Of a stretch of 64,000 nucleotides of DNA, positions 22,600-33,891 are shown piece by piece. A program made the translations under genes and the position numbers. This DNA comes from Valencia hispanica (lineage: Eukaryota; Chordata; Actinopteri; Cyprinodontiformes; Valenciidae), in NCBI GenBank assembly GCA_963556495.2, contig OY747710.1, forward strand, positions 40,125,000 to 40,188,999, read 5' to 3'. Under the pieces are notes generated by a model, which saw only the letters and a list, made by a program, of their open reading frames with translations, did no database searches and was not told the origin of the DNA. Every line of letters begins with the position of its first letter. Positions within the stretch are counted from its first letter, which is position 1.

Positions 22600-23660
22600 A
22601 TTACAAAATCTTAACTTTATGAATTATGAACAGCAGTGGAATTGTGTGTCATGACCTTTTTTTTGTATTATTTCCAACCAAATTAAATCTCTCGATCAAA
22701 AACATGGATGACATACATTTGGTCAGTGTTTGATAAAAATCTCTCCGATTCCCTAATCGTTCGAGAAGATATTTTTACAAAAAAGAAAGTTTTTATATTT
22801 TACCTTTTAAAAGTACAAGTTCTTACAGCGATCTTATTCTATATACTCTGCAGATTTAAAAGTCGCTTTCTTGTCCATAATACAGAATGTGTGCAGTCCA
22901 ATAATTTGTTTTGTTGGAAAGCAACAATGGCATTCTCAAGCAGTGGGCTCTTGGGTGAACAAACATTGACATCGACTCGTCTCGGGTCAAATCTATATGA
23001 AGCACCAGTTTCCAACCTGTTGAGAGGCATGTCGAAAGCTCACTGACAACAATTTGTCCCTTAATTCAAAACTCCAACACAGATAACATTCAAGGTTGAT
23101 TCCCATATCGCCCAGGCTGACAGGAAGGTCCAGATCATCAGGAGGAGGAGAAGGACAGATTCAAGCTCAGCGTGTTGCCTTAATGACCCGAGTTTTATCC
23201 TCGCTAACAGCCTTCGGTGGACAGTTGATGCATGGGAATCACAGGAGGGAGATGACAAAGGCTTCGTTCATGGGTCAAATACTCATTTCATAAACGCCTC
23301 CAGCAGCAAACTAAAACATGATAGGTCAACTACAGGTCTAAATGCCTTTTCCAGTTTTCCTATTTTCTCATTTTCTCATATCCGCCCTTGCTCTCTCGCC
23401 TCTGTAATGGAAAACTATTTCAGAAGCATTTCTCCGTCAGTGGGGGTCAAGGGGTCATCACTGATGTCACTCTCAGAGTAACCAGTGGCAAATAGGTCCT
23501 GACATGTGCTCTCTGATGAGAGAATGAGACAGGACAGCTCCTCTGGCTCTCCGACTGATAAGCCCATAGAAAAGAATATGTGTGGCTTGGAGCACCGCGC
23601 CTACTGCTTCTGCCTTTTTGAGAGACTAATACCAGCTGCTGAATTAAGGCACAAATAACA
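22600..23660. promoter_or_regulatory. Candidate conserved noncoding element cluster D
   Basis: Transposon-free unique sequence has balanced composition at about 22830-23300 and 23400-23660. It carries no homology to proteins in its short frames (112 codons at 22708-23046 has no domain). It is a regulatory candidate on composition only. Confidence 0.35.
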
Positions 23661-24744
23661 ACTGGGTGATCTGAAGCGACGATGTGATGGGGTTTTTTTT
23701 CTTTCTTTTTTTTTTTACCTCCGCTGGTGTGAATGTGTCTGTTTGACCCTTTTCTGATGTCATTTGATTTTTATTTTTTAGAGGACTAGTAATGGTTTTA
23801 TTCCTTCAGTCAGTTTAAAAAAAAATTAAATTATGAACACGTCATCTGTGAAAGACTCTGTACCTCTTCACACAAATTTCATTTTAACCCCCTTCAGTTC
23901 CTCTGTATGTCTCACTTCATGTAAATGCCACTCTCCTGTTCTCGTTCTCCTCCTATAACCCTTCCTGTCTTTGTCTCGTGTGTGAGAGCGAAACAAATTC
24001 CCCTTGTTCTCTGTCAGAGGCATGTCGTACTGTGTGATTTGCTTTACACATCCCCGTCAAGTGCTGATTTCTACGCCTGTTTGTTTTGTAAAGACGTGAA
24101 GTAAGTCACAATTGTCAGCGTGACTCTTTCTCTCTCTCTCTCTGTGTGTGTGTCTCTCTCTCTCTTTTTCTCTCTGTATCTTTCTTCCGGACTGTTTTCT
24201 GTTGTCTTGCCATCACAGGAAAAACGCTAGAATTTTCAAATCTGCTCCAAATTTAAAAGCTAACCGATCAAATCTTTCAGTTCAATTCATCTGACTCACA
24301 TTAGACATATTTGTCACCTATAGAGCACCATGTCATGGTCAGCTTCCCTTCCAGTTTTGTACATTTTGTCACAAATCATTATCAACTTAAAATCCACCCT
24401 CTGGCATCGCAAAAGGTATAGGGAAAATGATCAGAGTTTGTTTACGTACTCCCATTTGTATTTTTCTTGTTTTTGTTTCTTCAGTGACGTTTTTAATAAA
24501 ATTCCTCCTCAACCTGACGTCGTTGGGTTTGAAATTCAAGCAAAGCAGAATTAGCCTACTTCTTGGGGCTTTTTTTTTTTGGTGTGGTTTGTAACACTTT
24601 GTATTTTCTGTAAACCTGCTGTGAAAATACACATTTCACTCACTAGCTGTGACTAGGCCCTACACAACCAAATATTAGGGTTAACAGGTTTTCCCCTCTT
24701 TTCTTGTTGTTTTTCCTCTTACCCACCTAGGCTAAACAAAAAAG

Positions 24745-24748
<4 letters not shown>
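23661..24748. other. Noncoding sequence with TC-rich microsatellite
   Basis: A poly-T stretch lies at about 23692-23716. An interrupted TC/TG microsatellite occupies about 24126-24183. The remainder is pyrimidine-rich unique DNA. No gene is supported. Confidence 0.5.

Positions 24749-24831
<83 letters not shown>
24749..24831. repeat. (GA)n microsatellite, 41 pure units
   Basis: An uninterrupted GA dinucleotide array of 82 bp plus one base. Pure arrays of this length are usually length-polymorphic. No function is implied. Confidence 0.98.
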
Positions 24832-24835
<4 letters not shown>

Positions 24836-25301
24836 CAGGAATGGGGGAATGTGTTAGAACTTCCAACCTTTACAATATGTAAAACAGAAATCCTCAGGGC
24901 GCTCACTTTTCAGCTGTCCATATCAGTATTTCATACCAATTATTGCCCCCACTGAGCAGGTGACAGGCTTGTGTGCCGACGGTCGTGGCGGCACGCAAAC
25001 TCCCGGTAATCCCGAAATGACGGATTGGGGAGGAAGCCTTGCAGTGATTTGTGACAAAGTAACTGAACACAGACTCCTGTACTTAGAAACGTCAGAGCAG
25101 TTTTTCTCCATGCTCATGGTAGCAGTCTGCACTTTGATTTGATGCATGGGTTTTAGTCACCAAAACACTCGGCTTACAGCGGTGGGGGCATCATCATTCA
25201 GGTTCTAAATGGAAAAATTGCTCTAGGGTGACCATTTGGTATTTACTGTGAACTAATCAATAAAATGTAGCATTTTTTTCCTCAGGGATTTTTAAACTGT
25301 A
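24832..25301. other. Unique noncoding sequence
   Basis: This is a short unique block with a 74-codon minus-strand frame that lacks any domain. TAGGGTGACCA at 25224-25234 equals the terminal repeat of the hAT element at 14774, but no partner end or target duplication was found nearby. Confidence 0.4.
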
Positions 25302-25756
25302 AAAAAGTTCCTTGAAAATGCATTTACACCCATATGATTTCGCCCCCAGTTTATGACATTATAACCATCTACATCTGCATTTATTTTGTCAAGATTGAAT
25401 GTGACAGACCAACACTACAGTAAGTACAGCAGAATTATGATGTGATGTGGAAAGTAAAGGATACCAGGTATTCATCGTTTTACGTTTGTTTGTATTCAGC
25501 CCCCCTTTACTCTGATACCCATATAAAACATCCAATTGCATGCGATTATTTGTTTTAGGGAGTCATCTGACCAGTGAATAGTCCCCCTGTCTGTAATTTA
25601 AAATCAGTATAAATCCAGCTGTTCTGAGAAGACTTCAGAGGTTTGATAAACATTAGGGTGCAAACAATAGACATGTCACAGTGAAGTTGTTGTGCAGTTT
25701 AAAGCATAGTTAATAAAACAATATCCCAACCTTGAGACATCTCACAGACCACTGTC

Positions 25757-26535
25757 TCCTCTCGATGTGGAGGAGAAGCGGCTCTACTCTGAGCCCTTCC
25801 CGGATGGCCGTGCTTCTCACGCTATCTCTAAGGGAGAGCTCAGACACCCTGAGGAAGAAACTTATTTAGTCAGACTAAACATGCGGGTAGAAACGTAGAT
25901 TAACTGGTAAATCAAGAGATTGGTCTCTTGGCTCACCCCCCTCTTCTACACAACAGACCTGTACAGCGTTCGCATCACTCCTGACGGCGTACTAGTCTGC
26001 CAATCAATCACCCGATCCATTTTTCCCTAATTCGTGAACGAGACCCCGTGATACTTAAACTCCTCCACTTGGGGCAGGACCATTTTCCCGACCCGGAGAA
26101 GACACTTTACCCTTTTCCGACTCAAGACCATGGTCTCTGAATTGGAGGTGCTGATTCTCATCCCGCTCCAATAAAGGAGACCGCAGTCTGATGAAGTCAG
26201 CAGAATTAAATCCTCTCCAAAAAGCAAATACCCGATCCTGAGGCCACAGATGTGGACTTCCTCAACACCTTGGCTGTGCCTAGAAATTCTGTCCACAAAG
26301 GTTATGAACAGAATCGGTGAAAAGGTGCAACATTAGTGGAGCCTAACTCTCACTGGAAATGAGTCTAACTTACTGCCGACAATGCGGACCAAGCTCTGAC
26401 ACGGGTCATACAGGGACCTAATGGCCCATATCCAGGAGTCTGGTACTCCATACTCTGAACTATTATCCAAAACTGCTTGTCCACCAAAACTGAGAAGCTG
26501 TGCAAGGAAGTATAATTCAAAGAACCTGAGAAGAG
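25757..26535 (-). pseudogene. RTE-like LINE reverse-transcriptase fragment
   Basis: On the minus strand, EYGVPDSWIWAIRSLYD and SFPVRVRL (about 26333-26460) precede MDRISRHSQGVEEV, the catalytic-box region LLFGEDLILL in place of LLFADDVVLL, and MRISTSNSETMVLSRKR with VEEFKYHGVSF (26027-26296), then the LRDRVR/HIERS region near 25757-25840. Thus the palm and thumb of the same family as 12318-13042 are present. The FADD box is mutated to FGED and there are several frame breaks. It lacks the family 3' tail, so its insertion was followed, or accompanied, by deletion. Confidence 0.85.
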
Positions 26536-27224
26536 TCAACTATAAGTCAAAGACATAAAGAAATCCGTAAGAAATGTTTAAAGTTTGCCACATGGCATGT
26601 AGGAGAAAAAGCAAACATATGGGGGAAGGTGCTCTGGTAAGACCAGACTTAAATACAACATTTTGACCTACGTAGAAAACAATAGGTCTGGTGGAAAACT
26701 AGGGGTGTCAAATTATCGCGTTAATTGTAATTAAATAATTACAGGCATATTTAACGCGCTATGTTTTTTAAATCGACAAATCTAGTGACTTTTTCCGGGG
26801 TTTTTGGAGACTTTTGGGTGAAGTATGTATCCTAGTTACTCTGTCTGAGCAGCGGTGGTGTCGTGGACTGCTCTCCATCTCAAAGCGCTCACATCAGGCA
26901 GCAAGTCTATGCACAGCAGCTCCGTCTCCCCCGTCCAGGTCCAGCTGGACTCACTCTGAGCAGATATTTACCCCACTGGGTCCAGAATACTAACGAATTG
27001 CGCAAGCTCAAAGCCGAAGTTGCAGTCAGCACTGGGACTAGTCTCAAAAACAGAGAAATGTAAATGGCTGGGACTGGATCTGTTCAAATTCTGTTAAAAA
27101 CAATAAATGACTTCATAAAGCCACTTTTTTGTAATAAATTTGTTCTGCCACAATAACGTAATGAATTTAAATAAACATACCTCAAGATGAAGGCTTTTCT
27201 CAGCAATTATTAGGTGCAATTAAT

Positions 27225-28735
27225 CAAAATCAAATCAAATCAAACTTTATTTATGAAGCGCTTTTCATACAAGAAGTTGCATCACAAAGTGCTTTACAGA
27301 TTAAAATGACCCCACATAAAACCACCTTCCCTTCCCTCCCCCACAGATTTAAAAGCATGGTCACAGTTATACCCCCCTCCCCCCAACCCGTCTCCCATGC
27401 ACACACACAGTTAAAAGAAAAGGTAAAAAAGGACATTGGGCCGAGTGCAGATGAACCATGCAAGGAAACGCCATCAGAGGAGCCATATGCCCCGGCAGCA
27501 GTAGATTAACAGCAGCAGCCGAGGCACCGACACAGGGCACCCAGTGGAGGCAAGGCCAAGACCCCCACCTCCACCCAAGCTCCACCCGGAGAGCACCCAG
27601 GCAGCTACAGCCGACCACCGCTCCCGGGGCAGAGGGCTCCCACAGAGGAAACACTGGAACGGGGATTAAGATAAATTAAAGTATAAAAAGAAACGGTAAA
27701 TTAATGTGCTAAGATTGAAAAGTAAAACTGATAAAAATATAATCATATAAAACATCCAAAGCAATTAAACAAACAGTGATAAATAATAATCAGTTAAAAG
27801 CTAAGCTAAAAAGGTGAGTCTTGAGCCTGCTCTTAAAAACATGAATGTTCTCTGCAGCCCTGAGGTCCTCTGGCAGCCTGTTCCAGAGGTGAGGGCCATA
27901 AAACTGGAAAGACGCCTCGCCATGCTTGTGTGTCCTGACTTTTGGGGTGACAAGGAGACGGCTGCCAGAGGAGCGCAGAGACCGCGAAGGTTTATATGGT
28001 AAAAGCAGTTCAGAGAGATAAGAAGGCCCAAGACCATTAAGACACTTAAAAACCATTAAAAGAACCTTAAAGTCGATCCTGAAATGTACGGGGAGCCAAT
28101 GCAATGATTTTAAGACCGGTGTAATGTGCTCCCACCTCCTGGTCTTCGTCAGGACACGTGCTGCTGAATTTTGTAGTAGTTGTAAACCTGATATACTCTT
28201 TTTGGGAAGACCAGAAAGCAGGGCATTACAGTAATCAATTCTACTGGAGATAAAAGCATGCATCAGTGTCTCCGTATTGGCCCGAGACAGAATGGGGCGG
28301 ACTCTGGCGATGTTCTTTAGTTGATAAAAACCTATTTTAGTGATATTTTTTATGTGAGGAATAAAAGTCAGCTCAGAGTCAAAAATCACGCCCAGGTTCT
28401 TCACTTGTAAAGAGAGATTAAAAGACAGTGATTGTAGTTTTGGTAAAAGTTTCTCTCTCTGAGCCTCAGGACCGATGACTAAAACTTCAGTTTTGTCCTG
28501 GTTGAGCTGGAGAAAGTTTTCTGCCATCCAGGATTTAATGTCTAAAATGCAGTTAAAAAGTGCATCCATTGGCCGTGTGTCATCGGGAGACATGGAGATG
28601 TATAACTGTGTATCATCAGCATAACTGTGGAAGTTAACTCCATGTCTCCTGATGACGCTGCCAAGAGGGAGCATATAAAGGTTAAAAAGCACTGGGCCTA
28701 AAATTGAACCCTGGGGCACACCATATTTAATAATT
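27225..28735 (-). mobile_element. L2-clade LINE insertion, 5'-truncated, young
   Basis: The 3' end carries a TTTGATTTGATTTGATTTTGA-like tandem tail (plus-strand TCAAAATCAAATCAAATCAA at 27225), as L2 elements do. A 3' untranslated region with a GC-rich part (27450-27660) follows, then an unbroken 309-codon coding end. It is truncated just before the GVPQGSILGPV motif. Short AATTAA words sit on both sides (27218 and 28732) but the target duplication is not certain. It lies inside the hAT element at 26700-28819 and is therefore the latest arrival in this nest. Confidence 0.92.
27790..28719 (-). CDS. L2 LINE reverse transcriptase, C-terminal portion (partial, open)
   Basis: In the full element this protein nicks DNA and reverse-transcribes its RNA at the cut (target-primed reverse transcription). 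What remains begins at the GSILGPVLFNLYML block of the reverse-transcriptase palm. The catalytic YADDTQLY box at about residues 31-38 keeps both Asp residues. LGVIFDSELTF and the FISSRIDYCNALLSGLP and LTKTRRWEHITPVLKSLHWLP blocks follow, up to WNRLPEDLR near the C-terminus. The endonuclease domain and the first reverse-transcriptase motifs are lost by 5' truncation, and the frame has no start of its own. There are no stops or frameshifts over 309 codons, which is unusual in this window and points to a recent insertion. Confidence 0.9.
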   Translation of the reverse strand: MPQGSILGPVLFNLYMLPLGSVIRRHGVNFHSYADDTQLYISMSPDDTRPMDALFNCILDIKSWMAENFLQLNQDKTEVLVIGPEAQREKLLPKLQSLSFNLSLQVKNLGVIFDSELTFIPHIKNITKIGFYQLKNIARVRPILSRANTETLMHAFISSRIDYCNALLSGLPKKSISGLQLLQNSAARVLTKTRRWEHITPVLKSLHWLPVHFRIDFKVLLMVFKCLNGLGPSYLSELLLPYKPSRSLRSSGSRLLVTPKVRTHKHGEASFQFYGPHLWNRLPEDLRAAENIHVFKSRLKTHLFSLAFN

Positions 28736-29372
28736 AAATAAGGGGATTAACTAAATTGATTAATTACTGATCATAATTAATTAATCTCAAAGTTTTTTTT
28801 TAATCTCCTGACAGCATTATGAAAAACAAACCCTGCACATTACATGGCAGCATCATGATGTGGGGATGTTTTTTCTTTTGCAGAGGCAGAGAAGCTATTA
28901 AGAGTTAATGGGAACGTGGATGGAGCTAAAAACATTGTTGGTAGAAAACCTGTTTGAGACACTCCACTGCAGCAGGTCAATGACCATTTACATACAGACA
29001 AGGCTACAACAGAATTGTTTACATCAAAGCATATTCATATGTTTACTTATCCCAGTCAACGTCCTGACTTTAATTCAATAAAATTCAAGACTTGGAAAAT
29101 AGGGGAAGCATCCCGTATGATGTTGGTAGAGACACATCCAACATGTCTGCAGTTGCGAAGGACAAAGTATTTACTTTGGGGTATTGTATACAAATGTAAA
29201 CCACACTTTTTAGATTTGTATGTGCAAAAATTTGCAAAGCATGCCTCATTTTCATCCCATTTTCCAAATATGCACCACTTGTCGTCCCAATGAAAAGACT
29301 GACATCTCTGGCTTTGATTTTTTTTTTTTTATTAAAATTGCAGGGCTGTTAATACTTTTTAAAGGCGCTGTA

Positions 29373-30343
29373 AGTGAATAATCAAGAATAAATATTTTAA
29401 CTTTAACAGTTTCCTTCTTGTGACTTTTTTGTGCTCTGATGTTTTTTTTTTTTACTGCTATGCATAATTTTTATAAAGACAACAGGAATCTTCCGAGGTA
29501 GCACCATGAATATTGTTGCTTTATTCCTCATAAAAGTCCCCAAACCTCTCTTGCTTGTATTTTTTTTCTCTCTCGCTCTTTTCCAAATAAGTCCTAAAGT
29601 CTTAAAGCTTCCCGCCTGTTGTATTTCCACCACATCAATATGTCACCTAGTTCCGCTACGGCAGGATGTCAGCTAAATGCAGCTCTCGGGTTAAGAAAAC
29701 ACCATCCCTGCCTGCTGACTGATAGCCTGTCACCGCTCACACACACACGATAAAAAAAAAAAAGAGTTTAGAAATTTGATCCACCTGTCATCTCGCCTGT
29801 GATTATGAATCTCTTCCGGGGTCCATTCAGATGCATTCTGGCTTGACCTCGCTCAGCGTTATTTACATTGATGAGAGAGCAAACCCCAAATCCCTCCATG
29901 CATTTTTGTGTGTGTGAGACGTGAAAGAATCCTCCTCATCCTAATGTGAACAACTGAGATCGAGTGGCACAGCCGAGAATTCTGACACCTCTTTAAAGAC
30001 AAGGTCTTAAAAAGATCATCCCTAAAATCAAGAATTAGATAGATTGGATGAACACATAATTAATTGAAATGTAACATTCCATACTTGTCCGATCTCATAC
30101 TTTCAGATTTTTCCAATAGGTTTTACAACATTCTGGACATTTGTGTGCAAAGAAAGCGACCTAATTGAAACAATTGTCTTGAAACAACACAACACACCAT
30201 CTAGAATCTGTACAAACCTAGCTGATCTTCTCTTCAACAATTATATTCCTACACTAAATACAGGTTCTTCTAAGTGTCGGTGCTTTGTTGGCCATCAAAA
30301 TCAGACCAACTTAAAGAACCACAGGTTTTTAGGATGCAAGAGG
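29373..30343. other. Noncoding sequence with regulatory-looking block
   Basis: T-runs flank a unique block at about 29640-29960 with balanced composition and words such as GCGTTATTTACATTGATGAG. This resembles the other candidate conserved elements. A short CA tract and an A-run lie near 29740-29763. No gene is seen. Confidence 0.4.
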
Positions 30344-30351
30344 CTCTAGAG

Positions 30352-30887
30352 CAGTAGGCATGTGGCCCAAAATGGTCAAGTTTTAAGAAGAAACGAAGAA
30401 AGGAAGAGAAGAAAAAAAAGAAGAAAAAAAACATAGGATGTTCTACAGTTTTTTTATATTTTCTTGGTTTAGTGCAGGCTCTGGAGCTGCAACAGCTTTT
30501 AAGAACCAACCAAAGTTTTAGAATATTGACATATTGACAATGCAAGTTTTACCTGTTCTAAAATTTCCACAACATAATGACATTAAAATTACTAGTCATA
30601 TTTTTCTTATTTGTTTGGAAACTGTGTTTTTTTTATTTCATTTTTTACAAATATTAACATCCAAGAAAACTAATATTTTTATTATGTATTAAATTAGAAG
30701 TTTTTTAATTTAAGCCTAAAAATCGAAGAAAAAAAAAGGTGGTTCTTTAAAAGGGCAATACATTTCCTGTAAGAGAAATTTGGCAAAAATTGTAAGATGT
30801 TTATTTTTCACGTAACTCTAAATAAATTGTCTTTTGCTGGACTGAGGGGAAAATGGCTTAATGGACTGTAAAGGTTGCATGCCTCTG
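30352..30887. mobile_element. hAT-type MITE
   Basis: The ends read CAGTAGGCATG (30352) and GCATGCCTCTG (ending 30887), inverted repeats with one or two differences. They are flanked by CTCTAGAG (30344-30351) and GTCTAGAA (30888-30895), an 8-bp duplication matching at the six central bases. The interior is AT-rich with A/G runs and no frame, so the element is non-autonomous. Confidence 0.7.
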
Positions 30888-30895
30888 GTCTAGAA

Positions 30896-31667
30896 TACTT
30901 TTTGTTCTATTTACGACCAAAAGAAGAAAACATGGTTCCCATGTCCTTCGAGAACACTTTCTTTAGCCAAGATGCATAAATGGGTGATTCCCATTCTAGT
31001 CACTAAATCGTTGTTGTTTTTATTTACCACAAAGTTCAAAGGAAAACATGGGGTTAATAAAAGAGGAAAATGGTAATCTGTGTTGTACATATCATTATTT
31101 ATCTCAAGATTTGATTTCATCTGGATCTTTTTGAACAGGCTCGCATCAGTAAATAAAATCTCATCCTCATAAAATAACAAATAGTTTGTCTCATCACCTC
31201 TCTGTGCTGGTGGGCCAAACTTTCACCGTGGTCCTCTGTCACGCACTGTCATTCCGAGTGGCATTGAATAGCCCCCAGCGACATTTTGGACACTGTGGTC
31301 TGGAGGCATACATTATTTTAACATGCACATTTATTTAATTTATTTATGTTAATTACATGGACAACAATTGAGGTCTTTATGTGGGAAACCATAGATATTG
31401 ACAAATATCAATTTAAAACAATACCTTTATTTTTTATTAGTGTAATTTATATTTTCTGAATGAAGCAAAAAACAAAAAAATTCTGGAATATCAAGCATTT
31501 TTCCATATTCAACTTTGTTTTTTTTTGTGGTTTTTTTGCTATATGTATCCAGATTTGGAAAACAAAGAAACTGAATGCCAGACTTTTCAAGACTGCACAG
31601 GAACCCTGTAAATGAGGCTGTGCCTGGAGAAGCTGAGGACAGTTGTGCAAATAACAGTTCCTTAAAC
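30896..31667. other. Unique noncoding sequence
   Basis: A balanced, unique stretch at about 31190-31330 resembles regulatory DNA. The rest is AT-rich with no repeat match. Minus-strand frames of 80-90 codons have no domain. Confidence 0.4.
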
Positions 31668-31770
31668 TTCAATTCAATTTAGTTTATTTATATAGCGCCG
31701 ATTTACATCAGATGTCATCTCAAGGCACATTACAAGAAAAGTCATTTTAATACAACCATGCAAACCTTTA
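31668..31770 (-). mobile_element. Retroelement 3'-end fragment
   Basis: TTTATTTATATAGCGCCGAT followed by ACATCAGATGTCATCTCAAGG and CATTACAAG is the same motif series as 61140-61210 (TATATAGTGCCAATTAACAAC, ATGTCATCTCAAGG, ACTTTACAAG). Both are read here as the reverse-complemented 3' end of one retroelement family. No coding part remains. Confidence 0.65.
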
Positions 31771-31903
31771 AATTTCATCTTCATTTTCATGGGGACAAGT
31801 TGGCAAACAAAAGACGGGACCTGTTTCTTTAACTCTCACCTCCCTGTGAACTGCAGATGACCCTTTCTGTCAACTGCATTAGCTTTGGGGTGGTCAGTCT
31901 ATA

Positions 31904-31941
<38 letters not shown>

Positions 31942-32804
31942 GAGTGCGAAGGGGGTAGAAGAAAAAGGGGGAGGGATTTTTATTTCTTTTGGCTGTCCAT
32001 TACGGTTGTTTAGATTTGAGGGGTTAACTCGATGAGGCTAAGTAAGTTTGAGCTGCGAACCAGATCAGCAGACGTGTGCATGCACTTATGCACAATTGCA
32101 AATGTCTGACTCAGATGTAATCACTTTAAGAGACCTCCTTAATGCACCATGCTGTGTTTTCTTTTGCTGTTACGATGAAGGTTTATTTGTAGAAAAAGGG
32201 AACTCAGCTCCCGCCAGTGTGAGGACTACACTTCATTACATTACATTACATGCGCCAAGCTGTCTGGGTTTGAACCGGCAACCCTGACGGCTCAAGAAGA
32301 GTCATTGCTTTCAGGTGTCAAACTCTGGTTTTTCTTGATATCCACTTTCTTTTTATTTTTGCCTCTCCTGAATAGACGGATTTATTATAGATTTTCTTTG
32401 TTTTGATTGTTTCGCTGAGAAGCAAGATTAGAAGACGGGACTTCCAGCTGCTCTGGATGCTTGGAAGTCCTGGGAGTCCTGGCCCGGCTGCCCTCCGAGC
32501 CAGCACAGCCAAGTGGGCATGCGCCATTGCGGGCCGCGGTGGGGGGTTGATGGGCCTTTAGAGGGTCGGCCAGAGAAGCCACAGATGCCTCAAATGGCTT
32601 GGCAAGAGGGGAGAGCAAAGGGTTAGGAGCACGCATCGTGCAGTAAATCAAGAGTTTTTCCTGTGCTATGCGGCTTACCAAGAACAAGGAGAAGAAACTG
32701 AATGAAATAAGAAAGGCCAAAACAGAACTCTTCTGCTTATCCCTACCACGATTTAAATTTGTTGTACAGATCAGACAATGCATTGCTAAGGGAATATTTG
32801 CTTT
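31771..32804. other. Noncoding sequence with TG repeat and a GC-rich patch
   Basis: A TG dinucleotide tract runs at about 31904-31942, with one interruption. A short ATTAC pentamer array lies near 32234-32250. A GC-rich patch at about 32430-32600 carries part of a 188-codon minus-strand frame (32385-32951). That frame continues antisense across a Tc1 remnant, so it is not a gene. Confidence 0.5.
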
Positions 32805-33105
32805 TCGCAATGGTGGTGACAGTATCATGCTTTTCTTCAGCAGGGACTGGGAAGCTGCCCAAAGTTGATGAGAAGACAGTTGGTGGTTAAACCTGATCAA
32901 TTCTGGAGAAAAATCTATTACAGGCTGAAAAGCATTGGGACCGAGGTTCACCTTTCAGAAAGACAAATACCCTAAATGGATAGCTAAAGCTACCATGGAA
33001 TTCCATTTGGATGCACCCTTCAAAGTGTAGACCTAAATCTGACTGAGAATCTGTGGCAAGACGTGAAAGTTGCTCAACAATTCCAGATCTGACTGAAGGG
33101 AAAAG
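32805..33105 (+). mobile_element. Tc1 transposase 3'-half remnant
   Basis: The plus strand follows a Tc1 transposase. GGDSIMLFFSRD (32811) corresponds to GGSIMLWGCFSRD, then an RRFTFQ-like block near 32950. VDLNLTENLWQDVK (about 33032-33070) is the conserved block with the catalytic Glu. Frames are broken and neither terminal repeat is present. Confidence 0.8.
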
Positions 33106-33891
33106 TAGGTCTACAAACGATTGACTCAATGGGTCGAATAGAAATGCACGCAAAACTTTTTAGATTTTTCTGTCCTGGTTCTGTGTTCCACGTCTTTTGG
33201 CGGCTCCAACTTTCACCTGAAGCACACATGATAGCAGGCAGATGGACCGGCCTTGGTTCTATAACTGATGTGAAAGCCATAGGAGCATTATGATTTTCAA
33301 CTGAGAGGGACTTGCCACTTGAATGCTGTTCCACATTCTGACCGTGATGAATTCCTGTTTGAATTTGTAATTTTTTAGACATTTTTGTGATTTTAGCACA
33401 ATGGCTGCTACAGTAAATCAAAAAACTCCAACCAGCATAGCTTAGATTTGAGTAATTTTAGGAGCCTCTTATTTTCTTGATCCTTAACACACTAATCGTG
33501 GGATCTCTTATGTGTAACACTGATTCATCGAGTTTTGTGGTCATTACTTTAACCACAATCAGTCCCATTTGTACCTGTGTTGCTCATAATGCAGCTTGCA
33601 CATATGGTATTAATGCATCTTAGTTAGAAACCATAGCTTTAAAGAAACACACACACAAAAAACCCTCAATGCAGTTCGGATATATAATTTTCTGGATCTG
33701 TATACAATGTATTCCTACATGAATCCCAGCAAAGGTAAGCATGTCACTTTGTAATCACAACATTATAATAATCCTGTTTTATAATTTTCTGTTTCAACCG
33801 TTAAAGCTACTGTACTGTTTTTCTCACACGTCCAAATTGTTTAGATCAGTACACACCAAAACGTCATCATGCTCAATCGTTAATAAAGTGA
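33106..33891. other. Noncoding sequence, nothing recognised
   Basis: AT-rich sequence with no repeat family I can name. A minus-strand 115-codon frame (33074-33421) overlaps the Tc1 remnant and has no domain. Confidence 0.4.

Larger units (their letters stand above)
26700..28819. mobile_element. hAT element nested in Tc1
   Basis: The ends read TAGGGGTGTCA (26700-26710) and TGACAGCATTA (28809-28819), a decayed inverted repeat. Flanking 8-bp duplications TGGAAAAC (26692-26699) and TGAAAAAC (28820-28827) differ at one base and lie exactly where the Tc1 sequence is interrupted. Subterminal ATCGCGTTAATTG- and GATTAATTAC-type words lie near both ends. A separate L2 insertion (27225-28735) fills most of its interior. 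The hAT interior at about 26820-27060 has a 66-codon frame with no recognised motif, so the element is probably non-autonomous. Confidence 0.88.
25302..29370 (+). mobile_element. Tc1 element split by an RTE fragment and by a hAT element
   Basis: Three plus-strand pieces are collinear with one fish Tc1 element. The first (25302-25756) has the decayed left repeat and 5' leader with TGTATTCAGCCCCC near 25492 and TATCCCAACCTTGAG near 25721. The second (about 26536-26699) has AAGGTGCTCTGGT near 26624 and stops inside GGTGGAAAAC. The third (28820-29370) resumes at ACCCTGCACATTACATGGC, followed by GGCAGCATCATGATGTGGGG, and ends at a repeat reading AAAGGCGCTG followed by TA (29371-29372). About 200-300 bp of the transposase 5' region is missing where the RTE piece lies. 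No functional transposase remains. Confidence 0.85.

Noticed and set aside
25224..25234. Second insertion of the TAGGGTGACCA hAT family
   Set aside because: Only one 11-bp end is seen, with no inverted partner or duplication nearby, so chance or a lone relic cannot be separated.
32385..32951. 188-codon minus-strand frame as a possible host gene
   Set aside because: Its N-terminal half is antisense to a decayed Tc1 transposase (32805-33105), it has no domain, and the remainder lies on a GC-rich patch where long frames arise by chance.
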